In this document: in pieces, positions 53,921 to 62,782 of the stretch
How positions within the stretch are numbered: the stretch's first letter is position 1
Layout of the letters: each line of letters starts with the position of its first letter
Origin: Mycolicibacterium neoaurum ATCC 25795
GTDB taxonomy: Bacteria; Actinomycetota; Actinomycetes; Mycobacteriales; Mycobacteriaceae
Reading direction: 5' to 3'
Length of the DNA stretch: 64,000 nucleotides
NCBI RefSeq assembly: GCF_000691525.1
Contig: NZ_JMDW01000008.1
Coordinates: 186,001 to 250,000, forward strand
The notes under the pieces: generated by a model
Database searches by the model: none
What the model saw: the letters and a program-made list of their open reading frames with translations, nothing else
Told to the model about the DNA's origin: nothing
Translations under genes and position numbers: made by a program

Positions 53921-54067
53921 GTGCTTGCCTTTCTCGGGGAGTGTTCTTCCCGCCAGCAGACGCGTGTACCCCCATCGCAGGCCGAAACCAGGGGAACAGC
54001 TGTCTGCTCACGCCAAGGTTCAACGTCAGCAGACGCGGCCCATTCCGGGAACCCCGAGACTCACAGG

Positions 54068-54073
54068 TAGTTT
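54068..54073 (+). promoter_or_regulatory. -10 of menG
   Basis: TAGTTT, 7 nt before GTG 54081, supports that start and a nearly leaderless mRNA. Confidence 0.4.
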
Positions 54074-54080
54074 TGATCTG

Positions 54081-54764
54081 GTGAGCCGGGCGTCGTTGGA
54101 GAAGAATCCGCATGAGGTGGCGTCGATGTTCGACGCCGTGGCCCGCCGCTACGACATCACCAATACGGTGATGTCGCTGGGTCAGGACCGGTTCTGGCGG
54201 CGTCAGACCCGCGCGGCGCTGGGGATCGGGCCGGGGGACAAGGTGCTCGACCTGGCCGCCGGGACGGCGGTGTCGACGGTAGAGCTGGCCAGCTCGGGCG
54301 CGTGGTGTGTGGCCGCGGACTTCTCGGTCGGCATGCTGTCGGCCGGGGCATCGCGGCCGGTGCCCAAGGTGGGTGCCGACGCCACCAGGCTGCCGTTCGC
54401 CGATGATTCCTTCGACGCGGTGACCATCAGCTTCGGCCTGCGCAACGTCGTCGACCACGTGGCCGGACTGCGTGAGATGGCGCGGGTGACCCGCCCGGGC
54501 GGCCGGCTGGTGGTGTGCGAGTTCTCCACACCCACCAACGCGCTGTTCTCAACTGTCTACAAGGAATATCTGATGCGGGCGTTGCCGGGAATGGCCACGG
54601 CGGTGTCGAGTAATCCCGAGGCCTACGTCTATCTGGCCGAGTCGATCCGCGCCTGGCCGACGCAGGCCGAACTTGCCGCGCGTATCCGCGAGGCCGGGTG
54701 GGATTCGGTGCGCTGGCGCAACCTCACCGGAGGGATCGTCGCGCTGCACGCCGCCGTCAAGTGA
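54081..54764 (+). CDS. menG: Demethylmenaquinone methyltransferase MenG/UbiE
   Basis: 227-aa SAM methyltransferase, final ring methylation of menaquinone. SAM motif [36 protein letters not shown] and the [15 protein letters not shown] block are the UbiE signatures. The N-terminal [19 protein letters not shown] is also typical. Corresponds to Rv0558. Upstream in-frame codons to 53895 are rejected because they run into the SDR promoter. Confidence 0.94.
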   Translation: MSRASLEKNPHEVASMFDAVARRYDITNTVMSLGQDRFWRRQTRAALGIGPGDKVLDLAAGTAVSTVELASSGAWCVAADFSVGMLSAGASRPVPKVGADATRLPFADDSFDAVTISFGLRNVVDHVAGLREMARVTRPGGRLVVCEFSTPTNALFSTVYKEYLMRALPGMATAVSSNPEAYVYLAESIRAWPTQAELAARIREAGWDSVRWRNLTGGIVALHAAVK

Positions 54765-54769
54765 AGGCG

Positions 54770-54846
54770 ATGGGGAGTGAGCATCGTAGCGAGGTACGAG
54801 CGAGGAGCGGAGCGAGCCGGAGCCGAGCTATGAGACGCAAGCCGTG
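54770..54846. repeat. Purine-rich GAGCG-type intergenic repeat
   Basis: Non-coding stretch between menG and the CobW gene, made of GAGC, GAGCGAGG and GGAGC variants. Similar short stretches recur in mycobacterial intergenic regions; a shorter relative (GGCGAGCGCAGCGACGG) forms the duplication at 32.3 kb. Role unknown. Confidence 0.45.
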
Positions 54847-54848
54847 AG

Positions 54849-55802
54849 ATGCACGCCGTGAGCGTTCCCGTCCTGGCCATCGCCGGTTTCCTCGGCGCCG
54901 GAAAGACCACCCTGCTCAACCATCTGCTGCGCAACAGCCGCGGGGTGCGAATCGGCGCGCTGGTCAACGACTTCGGCGCGGTCAACATCGACGCGATGCT
55001 GGTCGCCGGTCAGGTCGACGCGATGGCTTCGCTGTCCAACGGCTGCATCTGCTGTGCGGTGGACGCGTCGGAGGCCGCCGAGATGCTCGGCAAGCTGGCG
55101 GCCGTGCGGCCCGCGCTGGACCTGATCGTGGTCGAGGCCAGCGGTGTCGCCGAGCCGCAGGTGCTGGCGCGCACCATCGCCACCGCCGAGGACGACCGCT
55201 TCCATTACGCCGGGCTGGTGCTCGTGGTCGACGCCGTCCAGCCCGCCGATCTGGGCCATGGTGTGGCGGTGGCGGATCTGGTGGTGCTCAACAAGATCAG
55301 CGAGGCGTCCGGCGATGACGTGGCCGCCCGGATCCGCGAGCTCAACCCGCGGGTGCCGGTGCTGCCCACCGATTTCGCGCGTATCGACCCCGAGCTGCTG
55401 ATCGATCCGCCGGTAGCGCGGAAACCGCCGGCGCAGTTGTCGTTCGACGAACTCCTGCACGATCACGACGACCACCACGATCACCACCACCCCGAGTATC
55501 AGAGCGCGCAGTTCTGCACCGGGGACACGGTCAACCCACGGCACTTCCTGCAGTTCCTGCAGGGACGCCCCCAAGGGCTGTACCGGGCAAAGGGTTTCGT
55601 CGATTTCGGATCCAACGGCCGGTTCCTGGTACAGCTGGTCGGCAGCTCGCTCCGGTTCCAGAAGGCGCGCGGCCGCGGTACCGAGCTGGTGTTGATCGGC
55701 ACCGGGATGGACGTCGCCGCATTGGAGGCGGACCTGGTCGACTGCACGCGTGAGCCGGCCGACGAGAACGCGATGTTGGGGCTGGCCAAATACGTGGTGT
55801 GA
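54849..55802 (+). CDS. CobW/COG0523-family metal GTPase chaperone
   Basis: 317-aa G3E GTPase. Walker A GFLGAGKT (13-20), metal-binding GCICC (65-69), a VVEASGVAEP switch and NKIS base recognition are present. A His/Asp-rich loop (about residues 205-216, HDHDDHHDHHH) fits zinc or cobalt binding. The C-terminal CobW_C domain is present. It likely delivers a metal under limitation. GTG 54858 is an alternative start. I see no Zur box. Confidence 0.85.
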   Translation: MHAVSVPVLAIAGFLGAGKTTLLNHLLRNSRGVRIGALVNDFGAVNIDAMLVAGQVDAMASLSNGCICCAVDASEAAEMLGKLAAVRPALDLIVVEASGVAEPQVLARTIATAEDDRFHYAGLVLVVDAVQPADLGHGVAVADLVVLNKISEASGDDVAARIRELNPRVPVLPTDFARIDPELLIDPPVARKPPAQLSFDELLHDHDDHHDHHHPEYQSAQFCTGDTVNPRHFLQFLQGRPQGLYRAKGFVDFGSNGRFLVQLVGSSLRFQKARGRGTELVLIGTGMDVAALEADLVDCTREPADENAMLGLAKYVV

Positions 55803-55879
55803 GCACCGGAGGACTACGGACTTTCCGGGACGCTCTCGACCTGCGGTGGTGCCAGCCTGGATGGGTGAACACGTCGAAT

Positions 55880-56623
55880 ATGAGGATCACCGTCGTCGGC
55901 GCCACCGGTCTGATCGGACGCCAACTCGTGCCCTTGCTGCGTGGCCGCGGCCACGATGTCGTCGCCGCCTCCCGGGCAACGGGTGTGGATCTGCTCACCG
56001 GTGCCGGTCTCGCCGACGCGCTGACAGGTGCCGATGTGGTGATCGATGTCATCAACGCCCCGACACCCGAGGACTCGGCCCAGCAGTTCTTCGAGCAGAC
56101 CTCGTCGAACCTGGCCGCCGCGGTCCGCGCGTCCTCGATCCGGCACCATGTCGTCCTGTCGATCGTCGGAGCCGACATCATGGCCCGCGACGCCGGGTAT
56201 CTGCGCGGCAAGCTCGCCCAGGAACAGGCCGCCGCGGGCTCGGGGGTGCCGTGGACGGTGCTGCGGGCGACGCAGTTCCACGAGCTGGCCGAACCCATCA
56301 CCGAATCGATGATCCGCGACGGCGAGGTGCGCGCACCCATCGCCGCGATCCAGACCGTCGATTCCGCCGAGGTGACCGCCGTCCTTGCCGGGATCGCCAC
56401 CGGCACACCGGCTGACGGGGTGCGTGAGGTCGGTGGGCCGCAGAAGATGTCGTTCGCGGAGATGGCCCGCGTTGTGCTGGGTCGGCAGGGACACGAGCTG
56501 CCGGTCGTCGACGATCCGGCGGCCACGTATCACGGCATCCCCGTCGACCAGACCACGTTGGTCACCGGTGCCGGGGCCGAGCTGTGCCCCACGCGGTTGG
56601 CCGACTGGCTCGTGCGGCACTGA
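55880..56623 (+). CDS. NmrA/atypical SDR, NAD(P)-binding protein
   Basis: 247 aa. The N-terminal VVGATGLIGRQLV is the GxxGxxG of atypical SDRs. No classical YxxxK is evident, so it may be a reductase or a sensor of NAD(P). ATG 55880 starts at the first strand; GTG 55865 would add five residues. It follows the CobW gene by about 75 bp and ends 4 bp before the convergent acyltransferase. Confidence 0.75.
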   Translation: MRITVVGATGLIGRQLVPLLRGRGHDVVAASRATGVDLLTGAGLADALTGADVVIDVINAPTPEDSAQQFFEQTSSNLAAAVRASSIRHHVVLSIVGADIMARDAGYLRGKLAQEQAAAGSGVPWTVLRATQFHELAEPITESMIRDGEVRAPIAAIQTVDSAEVTAVLAGIATGTPADGVREVGGPQKMSFAEMARVVLGRQGHELPVVDDPAATYHGIPVDQTTLVTGAGAELCPTRLADWLVRH

Positions 56624-56627
56624 CACC

Positions 56628-57488
56628 TCAGCCCAATAGTGGGGTGCGGCCCTCGGTCATCTCGGTCAGCGCGCTCTGCATGGCCGACTCGACCCTGGCC
56701 GCGTACTCCGCAGGCTCCTCACCGGATTCCGCCGGCATGACGGGTAGCACCCGGGTGTGCAGCTTGGTGGGCAGCGGCAGATAGGGCAACAGCCCCACGA
56801 CACCGATGTTGAGCCCCCACGGCAACGAGACGCTGATCGGCGCCGACTTCAGACGCAGCAGCTTGTCGAGGCGGGTGGCCCGGGCCAGGCGTTCCCCGCT
56901 GGAGATGACGAACAGGGACTCACCCGCTCCTGCGGTCACGATCGGGACGATGGGGACGCCGTTGTCGATGGCCAGGCGGGCGAAACCGGCGCGCCCACCG
57001 AATTTGATCCGGTTGCGGTCCTCCCAGGCCTTCGCGGCGTCGATATCGCCGCCCGGGTACACCGCGACATGCTCACCGCGGGCGAAGGCGTCCTGCGCGG
57101 ATTCGACGCTGGCGGGCCGGGCACCGATGGGTTCGATGAAACGCCCGACGCCGAGGGTCCAGGCGAGCTGATGGGTCAGGATCGTCACATCGCGATCGAG
57201 GTTCAACTGCTCCAGCGCGGCACTGGTCGCGAAGACGTTCAGGTCGAAGATCCCGCCGAAGCCGTGGTTGGCGACGAACAACACCGGATCGTCGAAACTG
57301 TGCTCGGTGGTGTCGATTTCGAGCCGGTTGTACTTGCGGACGAACTCGATACCCAGCTTGCGGAATGCCGCCATGGTGGTGCGTAGGAGCTCCGGTGCGG
57401 TTTCGGAAACGCTGCCCTCGATGGCATCGAGTAGGGCGTCGGCGAGGTTCTCGGAATCGGTCCGGTCCGGTTCGTCCGACATAGACAT
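56628..57488 (-). CDS. Lysophospholipid acyltransferase-family protein
   Basis: 286-aa PlsC-like acyltransferase. Motif I NHGFGGIFD (His/Asp catalytic pair), motif II near FIEPIGARP and motif III YPGGDIDAAKAW are visible. This resembles mycobacterial diacylglycerol/phospholipid acyltransferases without membrane helices. GGGAGCAGACCACC precedes ATG 57488. The lipid substrate is unknown. Confidence 0.8.
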   Translation of the reverse strand: MSMSDEPDRTDSENLADALLDAIEGSVSETAPELLRTTMAAFRKLGIEFVRKYNRLEIDTTEHSFDDPVLFVANHGFGGIFDLNVFATSAALEQLNLDRDVTILTHQLAWTLGVGRFIEPIGARPASVESAQDAFARGEHVAVYPGGDIDAAKAWEDRNRIKFGGRAGFARLAIDNGVPIVPIVTAGAGESLFVISSGERLARATRLDKLLRLKSAPISVSLPWGLNIGVVGLLPYLPLPTKLHTRVLPVMPAESGEEPAEYAARVESAMQSALTEMTEGRTPLLG

Positions 57489-57576
57489 GGTGGTCTGCTC
57501 CCTCGGGGTGGCTGATCGGGACTGTCGATGCTGCCGCATCGGGTCCTCGGCGTCCTTCGATTCGGTCGATCCTGTG

Positions 57577-58104
57577 CTATCCCCGTCGGCCCGGTGCGCT
57601 GTAGGCCACCACCACGACCTCGGCGCCGGTGTCGCCGATCTGCCGTAGCTTGTGCGACACCGAGGCGTCGAAGTAGGCGCAGTCCCCGGTCTGCAGCGAT
57701 ACCACGGTGCCGTCGAGATTCAGCTCGACGGCACCGGCGTGCACGAAGACGAACTCCTGGCCGGGGTGGCTGGGATGGGGGTGCGCGGTGAACTGGCGGC
57801 CGGGTCGGACGACGAACGGCGACATGGCTTTGCCCAGCATCCCGGCGGCCACCGCGTGATGACGCTCGGTGCCGCGGTCGGCGGCCCGTTCGACGGTCAG
57901 TGACGAGACCTCGGGATCGTCGGAGAACAGTTGTGCCACATCGACGTCGAGTGCGCGGGAGATCTTCAGTGCGGCGGCGATCGATGGCACGCTCTGGCCG
58001 CGTTCGACCTTGGACAGATAGCTCTTGGTCAGACCGGTCGCCGCGGACACCTCGTCCAGCGTCATGCCCCGCTGCTGGCGCACGGCGCGTAACAAGCCAC
58101 TCAC
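57577..58104 (-). CDS. XRE-cupin transcriptional regulator
   Basis: 175 aa: N-terminal helix-turn-helix (5-58, TLDEVSAATGLTKSYLSKVE), then a cupin-2 domain (105-172, HPSHPGQEFVFVHAG, DCAYFDASVSHKL). Such regulators bind a small carboxylate and repress adjacent catabolic genes. GTG 58104 is preceded by TAATCT at 7 nt. Divergent from the aldolase-dihydrodipicolinate-synthase-like pair, with three TGACAC-type half-sites between. Confidence 0.88.
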   Translation of the reverse strand: MSGLLRAVRQQRGMTLDEVSAATGLTKSYLSKVERGQSVPSIAAALKISRALDVDVAQLFSDDPEVSSLTVERAADRGTERHHAVAAGMLGKAMSPFVVRPGRQFTAHPHPSHPGQEFVFVHAGAVELNLDGTVVSLQTGDCAYFDASVSHKLRQIGDTGAEVVVVAYSAPGRRG

Positions 58105-58111
58105 GAATCAG

Positions 58112-58117
58112 AGATTA
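58112..58117 (-). promoter_or_regulatory. -10 of the XRE-cupin gene
   Basis: TAATCT on the minus strand, 7 nt before GTG 58104. Confidence 0.4.
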
Positions 58118-58122
58118 CCGCA

Positions 58123-58166
58123 TTGACGATATGACACAAAGTGTCCTATCGTTCTCGTTGTGTCAT
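58123..58166 (+). promoter_or_regulatory. Promoter and operator of the aldolase operon
   Basis: TTGACG (58123-58128) and TATCGT (58147-58152) form a -35/-10 with an 18-bp spacer. Perfect inverted ATGACACAA (58131-58139) / TTGTGTCAT (58158-58166) and a central GTGTC (58141-58145) overlap it, as expected for XRE-cupin repression. Confidence 0.6.
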
Positions 58167-58186
58167 CACGAGAGGAGATCGCCACG

Positions 58187-58972
58187 ATGACGAGCACCCT
58201 GCAGGATTCCAAGTCCGAACTGATGCGCCGTGCGCTCGACGGCCTCGGTCGGAACATCGCCGATACCGGTCTGAGTGCCCGCGAAAAGGTCGCGCTGACC
58301 TGCCGCGCGTTGTTCGACGCCGGACACGACTCCGGCCTGGCCGGCCAGATCACCGCTCGCGCCGACGAGCCAGGCACCTACTACACCCAGCGCCTCGGCC
58401 TCGGCTTCGACGAGATCACCGCCGGCAACCTGCTGCTGGTCGACGAGGACCTCAACGTTCTCGACGGTGACGGAATGGCCAACCCGGCCAACCGTTTCCA
58501 CTCCTGGATCTACCGAGCCCGCCCCGACGTCGGGTGCATCGTGCACACCCACCCGTTCCATGTGGCGGCGCTGTCGATGCTCGGAGTGCCGCTGATGGTG
58601 TCGCAGATGGACATCGCGCCGCTCTACGACGACTGCGCATTCCTGCCGGACTGGCCGGGCGTGCCGGTCGGCAACGAAGAGGGCGAGATCATCTCGGCCG
58701 CACTCGGGGACAAGAAGGCCATCCTGCTGGCCCACCACGGGCACGTCGTCGCGGGCGCCAGTATCGAAGAAGCGTGCTCGCTGGCCATGCTCATCGAACG
58801 CGGCGCCAAACTGCAGCTGGCCGCCATGGCCGCGGGAACCATTGCCGCCCTGCCTGATCGGCTGGCGCGCGAAGCCCACGACTGGACGCTGACCCCCAAG
58901 CGCAGCCTGGCCAACTTCGCCTACTACGCGCGCCGCGCGCTGGCCAACCACCCCGATACCCTCACCGCCTGA
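58187..58972 (+). CDS. Class II aldolase/adducin-family protein
   Basis: 261-aa zinc-type aldolase fold. Metal His ligands in VHTHPFH and the later HHGHVV, the catalytic acid in the GLGFDEIT region and GEGEII are consistent with the family. AGGAG lies 8 nt before ATG 58187, so the GTG at 58160, which overlaps the operator, is rejected. It likely cleaves or decarboxylates a hydroxy-acid; substrate unknown. Followed 11 bp later by a dihydrodipicolinate-synthase-like lyase. Confidence 0.82.
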   Translation: MTSTLQDSKSELMRRALDGLGRNIADTGLSAREKVALTCRALFDAGHDSGLAGQITARADEPGTYYTQRLGLGFDEITAGNLLLVDEDLNVLDGDGMANPANRFHSWIYRARPDVGCIVHTHPFHVAALSMLGVPLMVSQMDIAPLYDDCAFLPDWPGVPVGNEEGEIISAALGDKKAILLAHHGHVVAGASIEEACSLAMLIERGAKLQLAAMAAGTIAALPDRLAREAHDWTLTPKRSLANFAYYARRALANHPDTLTA

Positions 58973-58983
58973 AAGGTCGCACC

Positions 58984-59862
58984 ATGACGAATATCCACGG
59001 CATCATCGCCTATCCCATCACCCCGTTCACCGCCGACGGGTCCGGTGTCGACGCCGCCGCGCTCACCGCGCTCGTCGATCGACTGGTCGGCACCGGCGCC
59101 CATGCCATCGCGCCGACCGGTAGCACCGGCGAATCCGCCTACCTGACCGAGGACGAGTTCGACACCGTCGTCGACGTCACCGTGGGTGCTGTCGCCGGTC
59201 GTGTCCCGGTCATCGTCGGCGCCTCGGAACTGACCACCGCCAATACCGTCCGCCGCGCCCGCTATGCGCAACAGGCCGGCGCCGATGCGCTGATGATCCT
59301 GCCGGTGTCCTACTGGAAGCTCACCGAACGCGAGATCATCGCGCACTACGCCGCCGTGGCGGCCGCCGTCGACCTGCCGATCATGGTCTACAACAACCCC
59401 GCGACCAGTGGCATCGACATGAGCCCCGAACTGCTGGTGCGGATGTTCGACGAGATCGACAACGTCACGATGGTCAAGGAGTCGACCGGTGACCTGATGC
59501 GGATGCGGCGCATCAAGGAGCTCTCCGGCGGCGAACTGCCCTTCTACAACGGCAGCAACCCGCTGGTGCTCGATGCACTCACCGAAGGGGCCGCAGGTTG
59601 GTGCACCGCGGCGCCCAACCTGCGACCGCAGCCCTGCCTGGACCTCTACGACGCGGTGCGCGCCGGTGACGTCGATCGCGCCCGGCAGATCTATGACGAT
59701 CTCGCGCCGCTGCTGCGGTTCATCGTTGCCGGGGGTCTGCCCACCACGGTGAAGGCCGGCCTCGAGCTGCTCGGCAGCAATGTCGGCGATCCGCGGGCAC
59801 CGCTGCTGCCGCTGGATGCGTCCGGGCGCGCTGAGCTGCGGGCGATGCTCGCCGGGGTGTGA
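58984..59862 (+). CDS. Dihydrodipicolinate synthase-family lyase
   Basis: 292-aa class I aldolase (DapA/NAL superfamily). Schiff-base Lys165 (VTMVKESTG), Tyr136 (VYNNPATSG) and the TGSTGE carboxylate loop (45-50) are complete. Context (class II aldolase, XRE-cupin regulator) suggests a catabolic 2-oxo-acid lyase or dehydratase, not lysine synthesis. The next gene, ppnP, has its own leaderless promoter. Confidence 0.85.
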   Translation: MTNIHGIIAYPITPFTADGSGVDAAALTALVDRLVGTGAHAIAPTGSTGESAYLTEDEFDTVVDVTVGAVAGRVPVIVGASELTTANTVRRARYAQQAGADALMILPVSYWKLTEREIIAHYAAVAAAVDLPIMVYNNPATSGIDMSPELLVRMFDEIDNVTMVKESTGDLMRMRRIKELSGGELPFYNGSNPLVLDALTEGAAGWCTAAPNLRPQPCLDLYDAVRAGDVDRARQIYDDLAPLLRFIVAGGLPTTVKAGLELLGSNVGDPRAPLLPLDASGRAELRAMLAGV

Positions 59863-59886
59863 TCCACCGTCCGGGGAGCGGGTCGC

Positions 59887-59892
59887 TAGTCT
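59887..59892 (+). promoter_or_regulatory. Leaderless -10 for ppnP
   Basis: TAGTCT ends 6 nt before ATG 59899. Confidence 0.55.
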
Positions 59893-59898
59893 GCGCGC

Positions 59899-60180
59899 AT
59901 GTTCAAAGTCAACGAGTACTTCGACGGCGCCGTCGCCTCGATCGCCTTCAGCCCCGCCGATGGGCCGGCGACCGTCGGCGTGATGGCGGTCGGGGAGTAC
60001 GAGTTCGGGACCTCCCAGCTGGAGATCATGCACGTGATCAGCGGGGCCCTGACGGTCCGGTTGCCCGGCGCAGACGAGTGGGAAACCTTCTCGGCGGGTG
60101 CGCAATTCACCGTGCCCGCGGACAGCAAGTTCGGGGTGCGGGTCGAGGTCGAGACCGCTTACCTCTGCCAGTACCGCTGA
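59899..60180 (+). CDS. ppnP: Pyrimidine/purine nucleoside phosphorylase PpnP
   Basis: 93-aa cupin-like DUF1255 protein. It aligns from end to end with what I recall of E. coli Ppn[30 protein letters not shown] and a closing YLCQY. It phosphorolyses diverse nucleosides in the cytosol. Likely transcribed separately from the aldolase genes. A weak AGGAG/CTCCT hairpin follows the stop. Confidence 0.88.
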   Translation: MFKVNEYFDGAVASIAFSPADGPATVGVMAVGEYEFGTSQLEIMHVISGALTVRLPGADEWETFSAGAQFTVPADSKFGVRVEVETAYLCQYR

Positions 60181-60193
60181 GGAGAACCCCTCC

Positions 60194-60311
60194 TGATGTG
60201 AATCGCGCTTCTGCCTACGGCTGCGCCCGGTTGGAGTGGTTTACGCTGATGAAATATCGAAAATGGTTGCTTGATGTGAACCTCGATTAGTCGCAACGCC
60301 GGTTTTTCGAT
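60194..60311. promoter_or_regulatory. Repeats upstream of the tandem-TetR gene
   Basis: Direct repeat TGATGTGAAYC (60194-60204, 60273-60283) and inverted repeat ATCGAAAA/TTTTCGAT (60257-60264, 60304-60311), lying before the regulator gene. Possible autoregulatory sites. Confidence 0.35.
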
Positions 60312-60319
60312 GTATGCGT

Positions 60320-60325
60320 TACCGT
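60320..60325 (+). promoter_or_regulatory. Leaderless -10 for the tandem TetR
   Basis: TACCGT ends 6 nt before ATG 60332. Confidence 0.5.
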
Positions 60326-60331
60326 GGGTAC

Positions 60332-61549
60332 ATGTCAACAGTCGGCCGCCCGGTGCCGGCTGGTAGACGTGCTCCCGACCGCAGGGCGCAGATCGTGAAG
60401 GCGGCCGCGGACGCGTTCAGCGCGCTCGGATACCACGCGGTCAGCATGGAGGACATCGCATCGCGGGTCGGCATCTCCGCGGCTGCGTTGTACCGGCACT
60501 CGCCCGGGAAGTACGAGCTGTTCCGCGAGGCGGTGGTCGCGTTGGGGCAGCAGCTGGTGGACGGTACCGAGATCATCGATCCGGATGCCGATCCGACGAT
60601 CCGGCTCGACGACCTGGTGGGTGCCCTGGTCGATATCGTCATCGCCAACCGCAGCTCCGGAGGCCTGTACCGCTGGGAGGGCCGCTATCTCAACGATGCG
60701 GACAAAGTGGTCCTCAACGGGCAGATCGAGCTGGTCAACCGACGCCTGCAACAACCGCTCAAGCAGCTGCGTCCGCACCTCACCTCGAAGGAACGCTGGA
60801 CGCTGTCCTCGGCGGCCATCAGCGTGATCGGCAGCATCACCGACCACCGGGCCGCGCTCCCGATCGGCGAGTTACGCACGCTGATGGCCGGCCTGGCATC
60901 GGCGGTGCTGTGGGCCGAGCTGCCCGCCCCCGCCGGATCCGGCGAGCCGGCGCGGCCGCTGCGCAGCGGTGCTGCGGTCGGCGGCAAGTACGAAATCCTG
61001 CTACACGAATCGCTGCTCTTGTTTCACCGCAAGGGTTTTCGCGAAACCAGCGTGGAGGACATCGCGGCGGCCGCGGGTATGCAGCCCTCCGGCATCTACC
61101 GGTTCTTCCCGAGCAAGGGGGACATTCTCGCCGCATCGTATCGGCGCAGCGCCGACCGGGTGTCCGGGGACATCTCCAGCGTCCTTGCCGTGCAACCAGA
61201 TCCGAAACGAGCGCTGGCCGAACTGGTGCACCGGTATGTCGACCGATCCTTCGGTGACCCCGAATTGGCCTATGTCTACTACACCGAGCGCACCAACGTT
61301 CCCGAGGCCGACCGGATGGTGTTGCGCAACATCCAACGCGCCACCGTCGACGAGTGGGCGCGCCTGCTGTCCGAGGTTCGAACCGAATTCAGCCACGCCC
61401 AAGCACGTTTCGCCGTGCATGCCGCATTCGGACTGGTGGTCGATCTGGGTCGGCTGGTGCACCATGAGGACACCCCGCATGCCCGGGCCGGTGTTCGACT
61501 GCTGATGGAGCTGACGCTGCTGGGCCGACCGTCGCGCTCGCTCAGCTGA
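60332..61549 (+). CDS. Double TetR-domain regulator
   Basis: 405 aa with two TetR helix-turn-helix domains in one chain. The first is near 15-65 (AADAFSALGYHAVSMEDIASRVGIS), the second near 220-270 (LLFHRKGFRETSVEDIAAAAGMQ), each followed by a helical region. One chain could mimic a TetR dimer with two different half-site readers. Its 3' end overlaps menJ by 8 bp. Target genes are unknown; nearby repeats suggest autoregulation. Confidence 0.82.
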   Translation: MSTVGRPVPAGRRAPDRRAQIVKAAADAFSALGYHAVSMEDIASRVGISAAALYRHSPGKYELFREAVVALGQQLVDGTEIIDPDADPTIRLDDLVGALVDIVIANRSSGGLYRWEGRYLNDADKVVLNGQIELVNRRLQQPLKQLRPHLTSKERWTLSSAAISVIGSITDHRAALPIGELRTLMAGLASAVLWAELPAPAGSGEPARPLRSGAAVGGKYEILLHESLLLFHRKGFRETSVEDIAAAAGMQPSGIYRFFPSKGDILAASYRRSADRVSGDISSVLAVQPDPKRALAELVHRYVDRSFGDPELAYVYYTERTNVPEADRMVLRNIQRATVDEWARLLSEVRTEFSHAQARFAVHAAFGLVVDLGRLVHHEDTPHARAGVRLLMELTLLGRPSRSLS

Positions 61550-62762
61550 ACGGTGCGCGCTGGTCGAACCGCCGCGATGCCAGCCCCGCCGAGCGCCACG
61601 TCCGTGCGATCCAGTCGGTGTCCTCTTCGGTCACCAGATTGCCCATCATCCGCACGGCGACCTTCATCAGGAAATGTGAACGCATCGCCACCGGTCCGGC
61701 GACGGGCAGGAATTTCGGCAACGTCAGCAGCAGCGCCAGTCGGCGTGCGGCGGAGAACCCGCGGGCGTAGTGCTCGGTCAGCACCGCCGGCCAGGCCGCG
61801 CCGAGATCACCGGAACCCAGGAGTTCGGCGGCCAGTCGTCCGGTTTCCAGGCCGTAGTCGATGCCTTCGCCGTTGAGCGGGTTGACGCATGCCGCGGCGT
61901 CACCGATCAGCATCCAGTTCGGCCCGGCCACCCCGCTGACCGCACCGCCCATCGGCAGCAGGGCCGACAGGCCCGCTCGGGGTTCGCCCTCGAAACCCCA
62001 CTCGTCGCGGCGCAGACCCGCGTAGTAGGACAGCAGGGGACGCAGCGCCGCATCGGCGGGGCGCTTGGCCGTGGCCAGCGCACCGACGCCGATGTTCACC
62101 TCACCATTGCCAAGGGGGAAGATCCAGCCGTATCCGGGCAGCACCTCACCCTGCGGAGACCGCAGCTCCAGATGCGAGGTGATCCACGGTTCATCCGAGC
62201 GTGGTGTGGCGATGTACGCGCGAATGGCGGTGCCGTACACCGTCTCGCGATGCCAGACCCGACCCAGCGCGCGGCCCAGTGTGGACCGGGCGCCGTCGGC
62301 GACGATCAATTCGCCCACCCGGATCTCCGAACCGTCGTCGAGCAACAGCTCCGATACCCGCCCGGACGGATCGTGACGGACGTCAACGGCTTTGACGCCG
62401 AGCATCATCTTGGCGCCCTCGTCGGCGGCCACCATCCTGATCCGGTCGTCCAACTCGGTGCGCGGCACCGCGCTGCTGGTCGCCGGGAACGAAGGACCGG
62501 GCCAGCGCACTTCGACGTCGGCGCCGAAGCCCGACATCCGCAGGCCGTGGTGAGTGATCCGGCCGCTCAACCAGTCGCCGAGGCCCAGCTGACGCAGTTC
62601 GGCGATGGCGCGTGGGGTCAGCCCGTCCCCGCAGGCCTTGTCGCGGGGGAACTGCGCCGAGTCGATCACCAGGACGTCGCGACCGGCCCGGGCCGCCCAG
62701 GCGGCGGCCGCCGAGCCCGCGGGCCCGGCGCCTACAACAACCACATCTGCTGGACTCGGCAC
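61542..62762 (-). CDS. menJ: Menaquinone reductase MenJ (geranylgeranyl reductase family)
   Basis: 406-aa FAD-dependent reductase. It saturates the beta-isoprene unit of menaquinone, giving MK-9(II-H2) in mycobacteria. FAD motif VVVGAGPAGS at residues 8-17, ACGDGLTPRA in the family-specific loop, and the GDAAACVNPLNGEGI flavin loop are present. Matches Rv0561c (408 aa). GTG 62762 is exactly 6 nt after CATACT. Divergent from grcC1 with only 20 bp between starts. Confidence 0.92.
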   Translation of the reverse strand: MPSPADVVVVGAGPAGSAAAAWAARAGRDVLVIDSAQFPRDKACGDGLTPRAIAELRQLGLGDWLSGRITHHGLRMSGFGADVEVRWPGPSFPATSSAVPRTELDDRIRMVAADEGAKMMLGVKAVDVRHDPSGRVSELLLDDGSEIRVGELIVADGARSTLGRALGRVWHRETVYGTAIRAYIATPRSDEPWITSHLELRSPQGEVLPGYGWIFPLGNGEVNIGVGALATAKRPADAALRPLLSYYAGLRRDEWGFEGEPRAGLSALLPMGGAVSGVAGPNWMLIGDAAACVNPLNGEGIDYGLETGRLAAELLGSGDLGAAWPAVLTEHYARGFSAARRLALLLTLPKFLPVAGPVAMRSHFLMKVAVRMMGNLVTEEDTDWIARTWRSAGLASRRFDQRAPFS

Positions 62763-62768
62763 CCTCCC

Positions 62769-62776
62769 AGTATGTT
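62769..62776. promoter_or_regulatory. Overlapping bidirectional -10 for menJ and grcC1
   Basis: Plus strand TATGTT (62771-62776) is 6 nt before ATG 62783. Minus strand CATACT (62774-62769) is 6 nt before GTG 62762. The two hexamers share four base pairs. Confidence 0.6.
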
Positions 62777-62782
62777 GGAACA

